From contig OV121085.1 in NCBI GenBank assembly GCA_921293015.1, forward strand, positions 24,999,911 through 25,063,910: a stretch of 64,000 nucleotides of DNA. The letters are read 5' to 3'. Below the pieces are notes generated by a model. That model did not search any database, was not told the origin of the DNA, and worked only from the letters and a program-made list of their open reading frames with translations. Each line of letters begins with the position of its first letter. Position 1 is the first letter of the stretch. Positions 35,150 to 44,668 of this stretch are shown piece by piece. The DNA comes from Phorcus lineatus. Its lineage: Eukaryota > Mollusca > Gastropoda > Trochida > Trochidae. The position numbers and the translations under genes were made by a program.

Positions 35150-35345
35150 GCCAGGGGGAGTGGGGAATAATTGAGTGATTGCTATGCTTATTTTCGGTAT
35201 GTTAGATTTTATCAATGTTTGCATAACTTTCGGAACATGTACCCACATTATTTAGAAAACCAACGAAACAAAACTCTTGATGGGTGTCTGACATCCACTC
35301 AGGTATGAATCTACATTATTTAGAAAACCAACGAAACAAAACTCG
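35150..35345 (-). repeat. Dispersed repeat family A fragment with a local duplication
   Basis: Reverse-strand match to the 'gttttgtttcgttggtgtt' part of family A. A 32-bp piece (35245-35276) is repeated exactly at 35313-35344. The 36 bp between includes a 34-bp sequence (35281-35314) found again exactly at 37955-37988. Confidence 0.7.
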
Positions 35346-35840
35346 GTAGCTTAGAGACAGCTGGATCGAAAATACAATGTATGGAGAGGAGAGGGGTTCT
35401 CTCAAAATACAAAACCTCTAAAATTAGACAAAACAGATGAAGATTAATCATGCTTTCTTTTTGAAAGAGATTATCTGTATCATATTGTTTTTTGTTTGTT
35501 GATATTAACAATTTGATATCATATGAAAATAACCTTATGACCAAGGATTAAACACAAGTAGGCCAAGATTTGGACACTTCCTGGTACCAAAAGAAAATGG
35601 CGGAAAGGGTGTTATTTTATGCAGGAAATTAATTACAAAAGAAAATTATAAAAAATATTGATTCCTACACTGCAGGGAGCTGTAATGTTTGGCACCATTA
35701 CCTGTGATGCAATTGTGACGTCATATCTGTATGGTGACATCATAACGCCATTTATTATGCTCCGGTAAAGAGTCAATCAGCCAGTGTGTAACAATCAGTT
35801 AGGTGTTACTGAAAGTTCCGGAAGAATGTCTAGTACATCT
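35346..35840 (-). other. Intron sequence, nothing recognised
   Basis: No gene. The frame at 35320-35544 on the minus strand has no recognisable motif. Confidence 0.35.
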
Positions 35841-35849
35841 GAAGAAAAC

Positions 35850-36350
35850 TGACTTGTAAAAACATTAGAAGTTGTAAGGCAAGCGTTGCTGTCAGTTAGG
35901 AAAGCGGCACTGACGTACCAGGTACCAAAGTCTACTTAATCCAATCCAGTTACTGGCACAAGGAAATTACATGCAAAAAATGGACTGAATCCTTAATTTA
36001 ACCATGAAGAAGAACGAAAGATGATAGACACAGCAGCCACCACGTCAAATTTCGGTGTTGGCTTCTCGAAAGGCACCTTTAAAGACATGTTTGAGAGTGT
36101 GCCACATCGAATGGGAAGCTATTGAAGGTGGTTTGCAAACCGAAAAATTGAAGCGAAATCTAAAGAAAAGGATGCCGGAGGCAATTTCCATATTGCGTCA
36201 TAACAGCAAGATGAAACCATGAATATATCAATACTTTTCTGTTCTGGAAGCAGAATGAAAAAAGCTTCAGTTAACTGAAAAACCCAATTACATCTGGAAC
36301 ATGGACGAGAAATCCTCTCTTTATCAACGGAGCCTGACAAAATCATTAAA
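35850..36350 (+). pseudogene. Pogo-like transposase fragment (psq-type HTH and start of DDE domain)
   Basis: Plus-strand pieces in several frames: 'RKAALTYQVPKST' (a psq-type helix-turn-helix) near 35898-35935, 'ATTSNFGVGFSKGTFKDMF' near 36035-36090, and 'WNMDEKS' near 36298-36318, the position of the first DDE-domain Asp in pogo-like enzymes. The rest of the catalytic domain is missing. This is a 5' fragment that cannot be active. Confidence 0.55.
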
Positions 36351-36980
36351 AGGTATGTGATGTGAGAAGATAAAAATCACCAGTTGGTGAGTACTTTTGC
36401 ATTTTAACAAACATATAGTGATTATTACATATGAACGATGTGTTTCCTAATTTATGTGAGGATCGCAAACAACTGTCTGTAGAATTGTTATACACTTCTA
36501 AAACGCCCATATATTGTATCTATTCAAGTCTAGAACATAACTAGTGGTCACGGAATTTACTATGGACACTGTTCCCGGCTTTGGTGATAGATATTAAACT
36601 CATTTGTCAACACACATCTAAACTACAAACTGTCAAAATATTTGAACCGGAATACTGTCCGAACATCAGTCAGTTTGCCCTACCTGTCCTTTATACAAAG
36701 ATCACAAGATTTCCAGCCCCTTCCCTTACAGAAAGATCAGGGAGACTAGAACTAAACTCACGTGCAAAAGAAACGTTACCATGTATTTAAATCCAGATTG
36801 CAGAATCAATAAAATATTGGCCTTGGTATGAAAATCCAGGTTCAGTGTGTTGAAAACAGTTCACATTAATAACGTGTATGACCTCCCCTTGCCGCATTAA
36901 CCGACGCATGCAGAAAATCAAACGCAGAATGCGCTTAGAGCATATCCCTCAGTGACGTGGATTAGCGCAATATAAATATC
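36351..36980. other. Intron sequence with SINE/LINE-like tail
   Basis: No gene. At 36955-36985 the phrase 'gattagcgcaatataaata' followed by an ATT microsatellite resembles the 3' tail shared by many animal SINEs and LINEs; the body of such an element is not clear. Confidence 0.35.
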
Positions 36981-37010
36981 CTTATTATTTATTATTATTA
37001 TTATTATTAA
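36981..37010. repeat. (ATT)n microsatellite
   Basis: About ten ATT/TTA units directly after the retroposon-like tail and abutting the end of the Tc1 relic. Confidence 0.9.
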
Positions 37011-37927
37011 ACATCATTACGTGGATTGCGCTACCATTCTTCTTGGAGAGCTTGAGCAAGTTGCTGGCGGTTATCTGGAGTCGGTCGACGTTGACGAATA
37101 CGACAATCCAAACCGTCCCAAAAATGTTTGATCGGTGATATGTCAGGCGAGCATGCTGGCCACGGCAAAGCTTCAATGTTGTTGTCAGCAAGGAAGTTCG
37201 GAGCAACTTCAGCTGTGTTAGCTCCGGCATCGTCTTGTTGAAAGATCACAACTTGTGTCTGTTGTCTAAAAAAAGGGACAGATGTCGGGATGGGGAATGT
37301 CATTGATGTAACACTGAGTCGTTTGATTTCCATTCACGATAACCAAGGGCGTCTTCTCCTCACCAAGTATGCCTCCCCAACCATCACGCTTCCTCCTCCG
37401 TAGGGCACCACTTCCTGAATGCAACATCTCCCTGATTGCGGTAAACATGTACTCTTCCATCTGCTTTGAAGAGAGAGAACCAATTTTTGTCAGGGAAAAT
37501 CACCCTTTGCCACAGATGTCGCTGCTAAAGTAAAACCGTCCTCGCCCATCTCAGTCTTCGTTGGCGATGTTTGGCTGTATACAGCTAACTGTTACGTAAG
37601 GTTTGTATGCCCTGATGACATGGGACCTTAGACGTCTGGCCACTGTGTGTCTGCTTTCTCCAGGTGACCCAGGGCATTTGATGCCGATGACGTCACTGTC
37701 AGGTAGCGGTTTCCGAGGTGTGATGTGCACAGATATTGGTCCTCTTGGTTGGTTGTGACTCTCGGTCAGCCTGATATTGGTCTGTCTGAGGTCTGCTCCG
37801 AATGACAATAACGTCTCGTGACAGTTGTACGGTGACAGCCAAGCATTCTTGCAACATGGGTGTCAGTGGCTCCCATTTCAATCATCCCGATTGCTCGCTC
37901 ACATTGTTGTAAAGTCAATCTTGTCAT
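37007..37927 (-). pseudogene. Tc1-like transposase relic with altered catalytic residue
   Basis: Starts at ATG 37927, with a helix-turn-helix 'ARMLGCHRTTVTRRY' about 30 residues in, and ends at TAA 37009-37007, about 307 codons, near normal for Tc1. The catalytic region shows 'FQQDDAGANTA' for the second Asp (about 37240) and 'SPDISPIKHFWD' (about 37130), where the usual S-P-I-E-H reads S-P-I-K-H, so the catalytic Glu is Lys. Stops and frameshifts occur in the middle and a TAG follows 'ALQEEW'. Inactive on three grounds. Confidence 0.85.
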
Positions 37928-38299
37928 TCTTCACATATTTTTTTTTTTACGAAATGGGTGTCTGACATCCACTCAGGTATGAATCTACTCACCAGTATTC
38001 TCTCCCCACAGAGGTAGTTCCGTCATAAATTCCTAAACAACCTCTGTCTTAATACCAAGGTTTCTCGGGCTTCCGGTGGTTTCCCTTAACGGCACAATAT
38101 TTCAACCAATGAAAAAACTGAATGCATGAATAACATATTTTTGTCACACTATGCAATAACGCAGTCGCAAAATGAGGCGTATGTGATCTTAAGGATTGCA
38201 TCCAATCAGCTTTCTACATTTCTAGATCAAGAAACCTTCTTACTAAGACAGAGGTTGTATAGGAATTTACGATGGAGCTACCTTTGTTTGAAGAGAATG
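37928..38299. other. Intron sequence containing a 34-bp exact repeat
   Basis: Holds the second copy of the 34-bp sequence (37955-37988, first at 35281-35314). No gene is present. Confidence 0.5.
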
Positions 38300-38793
38300 A
38301 GATTTACCCACCTGTGTTCTTATGTGTTTGTAATTGCCTTAGGTAGAGATTTACCCACCTATGTTCTTATGTGTTTGTGGTTGCCTTAAGTATAGATTTA
38401 CCTACCTGTGTTCTTATGCGTTTGTGGTTGCCTTAGGTATAGATTTACCCACCTGTGTTCTTATGCGTTTGTGGTTGCCTTAGGTATAGATTTACCCACC
38501 TGTGTTCTTATGCGTTTGTGGTTGCCTAAGGTATAGATTTACCCACCTGTGTTCTTATGCGTTTGTGGTTGCCTTAGGTATAGATTTACCCACCTGTGTT
38601 CTTATGCGTTTGTGGTTGCCTTAGGTATAGATTTACCCACCTGTGTTCTTATGCGTTTGTGGTTGCCTTAGGTATAGATTTACCCACCTGTGTTCTTATG
38701 CGTTTGTGGTTGCCTTAAGTATAGATTTACCCACCTGTGTTCTTATGCGTTTGTGGTTGCCTTAGGTATAGATTTACCCACCTGTGTTCTTAT
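38300..38793 (-). repeat. 47-bp minisatellite made of katanin exon 2 splice donors (left block)
   Basis: Ten full units and a partial one. In katanin orientation each unit begins GTGGGTAAATCT and ends GAACACAG, the same 20 nt that span the true 5' splice site of exon 2 at 40811. Most units keep it exactly; one reads GTAGGTAAATCT. The block is separated from its continuation at 40630 by an inserted hAT-like element. Confidence 0.92.
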
Positions 38794-40629
38794 TAGGGTT
38801 GGGTATTGCCAGAAAAAACGTATTGCGATATATTGCAATATTTGATGCCGTATTGTGATACGTATTGCAATATATTGCCAAAAGTGCAATTGGGTTTTGG
38901 GACTGTTAATTACTACCAAAAATTACAAATGGTCACTTGAATCAATGAATAGTTATTCTATTATCATATTCATGGCACAGATTTAAATGAAAAATATTTA
39001 ACAAACCAAAACACAACAGATATATTACATTTGCAGTGTTTTAGATTTTTTTCAATCTCATAAAGCTAAAAAATGATGAGACATTTTCAAAAACAATGAG
39101 TCAAGCATTAAAACAAAACTAAAGTCAAATATTTTGTATTGATATTTGTGAGATAAACATTTCCATTTCCATAATTCCATTATAAAAGCCGGTCATATAA
39201 GATACAGGCCTATATTGAAAAAAAAATATGGGAAACATGCAGAGGTGTTGAAAATTTAATTTTAATTCAGTTACTCAAATAATTCTGATTCAGTAATTTT
39301 CTTTTTTTTCAACTATATGCTTAACCTTTCAATGTAAAATAAAAAAGTTTCAATAGTCATTCATTCAGTTAACCACTGCTTGGTAATTAACTAGCCTAAT
39401 TATAACAGCAAAACAGACGATGTACAGATCAATTTATAAACATGTAACCGTGCTGTGGTAAAATACTGAAAACACATTACATTAAGTAAACTAAAACCAC
39501 TCAAGTTCTTTTAAACATTATTAAGTAGAGTTAAGATGTATACAAATTACTTGACACACACCACGTAATGTTTTTGACCCTGTTAAGAAAGCCGACAGTA
39601 ACAATCACTTCAGATAAGATATAGGTCGCTGTTCCTTTGTGCACCCCTTTTAACGCAAGCTCCAAACATCGTGGGCTTGTTATATACCTTGATCAGTCGA
39701 TGCATGGAGTTTTGTAACCGGAACTTGAAGTTATTGGAGGGAGGGTATAGTAACAGCATGTAAACAATAACTACTCGCGATTTCCCGACAGTTTATTATT
39801 GTATCCTCTATGAAGATAAGTTGACAGCTCTTTCAAAATTTATTTGTACAATAACAATTAAACACGACAGTTAGGCGCATAAAGCTGAAAACACATGCGA
39901 CATTTTTCAGAAATCATGCGAGAATGTCGCGGTCGCGCCGTAAATATGAAACACTGCATTTGTGTCAATCTTTTTTATTGTTTTCTAAATCTCAGCTTAT
40001 AGTTGTTTCAATAGTAGGTAAAAGCACTGAATCCTTGTCAATTCAAAATATTAACAAATAGCCAATTAGGCCTAGGCCCTACTCGTTTACAAATTGGCCT
40101 ACGAAAGTTGGTGTCGTCGCATGTCGGTCGCAAACAGTTTTTGTCCCTCTGTAATATATAGGCCTAACTTCTGCATCACATCGATTACAAAATGCCACAT
40201 TGCAAACTATTTCCCCATTTCCCAGCCTTTTAAAGCTGATTTTTTTTCCAAATTGCTGATTTTGCCTTACTGTTTGTTATTTTCGTGAAAGTAGCGTGTG
40301 CTCTTTCAGCCGCCATTTTGTTTGTTTACGGGACAACGACTATCAACGAAACTTCATTATTTTCTTAGTATCGTTAATCATCAATCAAAAAGATTTATAT
40401 CTTCGTTATATGACTAGTAAACATTCTCAAAACAATTAATATAAAATAATAACAAGGAAATTCAAAACGTTTCAATATTATTTTTATGTTATGGAAGTTA
40501 CCGAAAATGCTTACTGAAAATTGCCGAACGTATCGCCTGTACCGGTTCTTGGACACTGTACCGCGATACGATAGATTTCGTAGTTTGAATCGCAATATAC
40601 CGGTATACCGGTTATATCGCCCACCCCTA
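38794..40629. mobile_element. 1836-bp hAT-like non-autonomous element
   Basis: The ends are TAGGGTTGGG and, reverse-complemented, TAGGGGTGGG. The 8-bp sequence GTTCTTAT flanks both sides exactly (38786-38793 and 40630-40637) and is part of the surrounding minisatellite unit. An 8-bp duplication and TAGGG-type ends are hallmarks of hAT elements. Subterminal 'tattgcaatatattg' and 'ataccggtataccgg' motifs repeat near the ends. No transposase is encoded. Confidence 0.92.
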
Positions 40630-40811
40630 GTTCTTATGTGTTTGTGGTTGCCTTAGGTATAGATTTACCCACCTGTGATCTTATGTGTTTGTGGTTGCCT
40701 TAAGTATAGATTTACCCACCAGTCTCTTATGTGTTTGTGGTTGCCTTAAGTATAGATTTACCCACCAGTGTTCTTATGTGATGGGTTGCCTTAAGTATAG
40801 ATTTACCCACC
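40630..40811 (-). repeat. 47-bp splice-donor minisatellite (right block, ending at the real donor)
   Basis: Finishes the unit broken by the hAT element, adds three more units and then runs directly into the true exon 2 boundary at 40811. The three units nearest the exon have diverged at the donor, reading ATCACAG, GACTG and ACACTG before the GTGGGT. The left block keeps the exact junction. Confidence 0.9.
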
Positions 40812-41001
40812 TGTGTTCCACGGGAGTCGGAGGTGGCCAGACATCTGGGTCTCTAGTTGGCTCTTCATGTCTTGCATAGTCAGCAGCAGCAGAAAAATCT
40901 CCATAATTACTGTGAAAGCTGGAGCCTTCCGTCTTAAAACTTGACAAAGTACTGTTGATTTCTTTAACTTGCTCATATTCATGAACAATATCCTGATGTA
41001 C
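40811..41001 (-). CDS. KATNAL1: Katanin p60 exon 2: end of MIT-like domain and linker
   Basis: A 191-bp exon (63 codons plus 2 nt). The acceptor is TTTTAG and the donor GTGGGTAAAT. It encodes V-H-Q-D-I-V-H-E-Y-E-Q-V-K at the start, the third helix of the N-terminal domain, and ends 'RDPDVWPPPTPVEH', a conserved KATNAL1 signature. The last two bases form an Arg codon with exon 3. The donor lies at the edge of a minisatellite made of its own sequence. Confidence 0.93.
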
Positions 41002-42205
41002 CTAAAAGAGAAAATATACTCTTAACACTTACACACTACTATTGGTCCAGAACCTCTATCTATACCTACTTCAAATGTTAGATACATAATGTGATATAAC
41101 AAAAATGAAAATATATATTACCAACTGTAAAACAATGTTTATTAAAATGAAAATGAGCAGGTCTAAAAGGAACGTTCCAGTTCAGTTAACCTATGCGAAT
41201 CCATTTCCCTACCTCAAATGATTCACATTTGTTCACAGAAATATGGTCACAACTTACAAGCCGTTTTTTCTTGATACTTGTTCATTGGTTTTACAAATAC
41301 ACATGAACGAGGTGAGCAATGAGCCGCCTAACCTTCTGAAGGTTATACATTTGGCAAAAACTAAGGTATATTGTGGAAATATTAAAGAAATAAAATTTTC
41401 AAAAAACAAGCTACAGCCTCTTTAAAATTTAATTATCTAAGTCATCAGAAAATGAACAGATGCCACAACCAATATAGATTTGAATCACTTATCACACACA
41501 AAAACATCTACAACAGGCTGTATTGAGGTGAAACTGATGTACTTAAAGTCATAGAATCAATTTTGTAAGGCAACTAAACTGGGGTAATTTTTCTTCATGA
41601 GCAAAAGTCTGATCATTTACACCAATATTTCCGGTCGTGTCTGCAAAGATTTTCATTTTTAGCCCGTTTTAAAGAATAGGATGACGCTGCTTATTGGTGT
41701 ATGCCGTTTCAGACCGATGAGGTACCGAATCAAGTGCAATTCCATCACGAGTACGAAATACCGGAAATCTAGTAATTGCAGCGCCTATACTTATGAAAGA
41801 TGCATTCTTCATTGAGTTTACCATCTTTTTGTTATTTCTGGGAAATCTCATGTGTTCTACGTAATGGACTTAACAGAATTGACTTGGTAGGGACTAACAC
41901 TCGCAAAGACATAGGGTTGGGTGTTTTCAACTTCATTATTGAGGGATACAATGCACGCAGATTTCTGGAAATTGTTGCAAACGTCAGGGGAAAGATTTCT
42001 GTTAGTGATGAACTATTCGTCCGGCGTGCATTACAATTTGCCTTGCAAAAATGAGACTAAGACTTTAACATTCCTGTAAATTTTTAAGGGTAATTTACAA
42101 AGGATCAGATCCATTATCTTGATCTGCATTAAAGAATTATATATATCTTTGATGAGCTTGTTAATGATGATTTCTTTTTAATGACAAAATACCAATTTAT
42201 ATCAG
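41002..42205 (-). other. Katanin intron 1, distal part, nothing recognised
   Basis: The plus-strand frame 41800-42054 (84 residues) looks protein-like in composition but matches no family I know. It has no splice-site or transposon context that I can support. Confidence 0.3.
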
Positions 42206-42207
42206 GT

Positions 42208-42524
42208 ATCATACATCCTGCTTCATCAGCGTAATTCTTCCGTATACCCTGATATCTTTCGAGCCAAATCCCTTGTACGGCTGGCGAGACTTAATGTTCG
42301 TGACTGTGCTCACCTGTTACTGTGTCAACCAATGAAATGTCATTATCCAAGGAGCTTGAAGCTACTCTTTTGAATCTTGTCCGGGTTGTGCCGCTGTTGC
42401 TGGATGCGAGTCGTCCCATTAGCTGGTTAGATAGCTAGCGATACAAGGCTAAGCCTAACGGATATCAGGGTATATGGAAGGAGCTGGATCAGCGGATTCA
42501 ATTACGCTGATGTAGCAGGATGGG
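42208..42524. mobile_element. About 315-bp TIR element
   Basis: The left arm (about 42208-42253: 'catcctgcttcatcagcg', 'taccctgatatc') returns inverted at about 42463-42524 ('gatatcagggta', 'cgctgatgtagcaggatg'). The right arm has about 20 extra bases in the middle. No coding. Confidence 0.75.
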
Positions 42525-42719
42525 TAGCATAGGCCTAGCTAACCAATATCTAGACACGATTCCTTTTTAAAATGTTGCCATTAAAATGTTCTTCCAATCT
42601 TGGACTTGTACTCTGACAAATAGTTCCACATATTGTATTTATCGCGAATTTAAAAGCATTTTAGCTCCTGGGAAATATTTATTTTGCATAATTGATAAAA
42701 GGCTAAGAATTAAAGAAAC

Positions 42720-42960
42720 ATAATTGTTAACTCTTATGATGCTGAAAATTATTTTGACCAGTTTTTCCCCCAGAGGCTGAATTTTTCAGCACTTGCCTTG
42801 CCTCCCTAATAGCGTAACTAGCCCCCGTGGCTGAATGTTCCAGCGCAGCAAGATGGACTGTTTTTGCAATAAATTGTGTATTTCCATAGCGAATTCCGGA
42901 TGTAAATGTCCATTTTATACAAAATTTATGGAATTGAAGATCCATTATTCTCTATACTAA
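42720..42960 (-). repeat. Dispersed repeat family C, second inverted copy
   Basis: Contains 'ggctgaatttttcagca' and 'ggctgaatgttccagc' (reverse of the two 'ctggaaaattcagcc' phrases) and 'ttttatacaaaattta'. Order and spacing match 34830-35050. Confidence 0.65.
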
Positions 42961-43565
42961 CATTACTGAAATTATGACATGTGACACATACTCACTGGTA
43001 GACCCGGACAATGACAAGGAAGTCAGGTTTAGTGTGATATCAGTGAAAACTACAGTCAACATGATGAACATTATTTCCCTCCCATTACAAAATGCTTTAA
43101 GAAGTTTTGGACTTGGAAGAAACTTGTCAAAGCAATCTCATTCTTGCAACATATCTCGTAATCATTCAAGTCCAAGCCAAACACAACATGTAAAGGTTGG
43201 CACTATTGTGACAGATTCAAGCAGGCAACCAGCTATGCTAAAGCTCAAACCTACATCATCCGAACAGTACAACAGGAGTACTTTTATAGTATAGTTCCAT
43301 CCAAGCACTATCACTACATTGGATCTACAAGGCCTTCTCAGATCCGGTGGACGTTTAAAACATAGTAACTTTGGTGCTAAAGAAATGTATACATCCTATC
43401 ATCATTCCAAAAAACTCTCCAATTTCAACTTTGCTGGTTCACCATTTTCATCAGAAAACTGAACACTAGGGCAGACATATCACTGAAGGTGCTGTGAGAT
43501 CAGGAGGATTCTGGGTCATCGGAGCTAAGTGTCTTGTGTCTTCTTTAATCAACCAGTGTGTCAAG

Positions 43566-44098
43566 TAGTGGTATAACGATTCATCGATAGTATTGATGTT
43601 TGTATTGTCTACTACGCGATACGAGTGCATCGATACAAAACATGTTCAGACAATGTCTCAGGATATCTATATCGTGAGGGTCCACGATACACTGATGTAT
43701 CACCATAAGAGACAATATATCCCAATACTATTAACATAATTTCTCTCAAATAACTACAAAACCTAAAAAAAAGTTTTTATTCTATTTCAGAGATAACAGT
43801 GATTAGACAAACAGAAAATATATGATATTTCTGACATTTCACAGTCTTTCTAATTTTGTGATTTCCCTTCATGTAATATCAATGACAGGTTGGTATCTAA
43901 GAAATAACAATACTGTTTTATGTCCCATCTATGGTTCTTTCATACACTGTAGAGAATCGGGATACGTCTTGTATCGCAACCACTGTGATAATCGTCTCGC
44001 AGGTTCCTTGGCAATACTTCCATGATATATTGTCTCGCCCAATAAAACTGGAATCGGGATATATCGTCTCGCCACTAAGGCCAAGATACACAGGTCTA
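43566..44098. mobile_element. 533-bp hAT-like MITE in the BEL integrase
   Basis: Flanked by an exact 8-bp duplication GTGTCAAG (43558-43565 and 44099-44106). It starts TAGTGGTATAACG and ends GGTCTA; only the outer few bases are inverted repeats. Inner motifs 'tatcgtgag', 'tatcgtctcg' and 'cgatac' recur. Removing it and one GTGTCAAG restores the C-V-K-C zinc ligand pair of the integrase, which confirms the edges. Confidence 0.9.
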
Positions 44099-44668
44099 GT
44101 GTCAAGTGTAGAAAACTTCGGCGTCAACCAGAATTCCAGAAAATGTCTGATTTACCATCCGATCACCTCACTCAATGTCTGCCATTCGCATATGTGGGTC
44201 TTGATATGTTTGGTCCAGAGAAAATTACAACACGTAGTACCCGCGGTGGGTCATCGAACAATAAACGTTGGGCAATATATATATACTCTTCAAGTGCCTT
44301 GTAACACGTGTTGCGCACATAGACTTAGTAGAGGACATGAGCAGCCGTTCTTTCAATAATTGTTTGAGACGATTAACAGCTCTACGAGGAGAGGTGAAAC
44401 AGTTTAGATCTGATCGCGGAACTAACTTTGTTGAGGCTACAGACTCATTGTGCATTAACTCTATCAATGTGGAAGAGCAGAACTTACAGAACTGCCTTTG
44501 TGAAAATGGAGTGACATGGATCTTCAACCCTCCCCACTCCTACCACATGGGTGGCGTCTGGGAGTGGATGATCGGTGTGGCACGTAGGATTATTGACTCA
44601 ATGCTTCTCAGCAATCAAAGGCCTCTTACTGATGTGTTGTCAACATTCCTGTGTGAAGTAACTGCCAT

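Noticed and set aside
38300-38793. CRISPR-like array of regular repeats
   Set aside because: The whole 47-bp unit repeats without distinct spacers, and the window is animal DNA. It is a minisatellite.
41800-42054. Novel 84-residue gene in intron 1
   Set aside because: Open frame only; no start context, homology or splice evidence that I can support.
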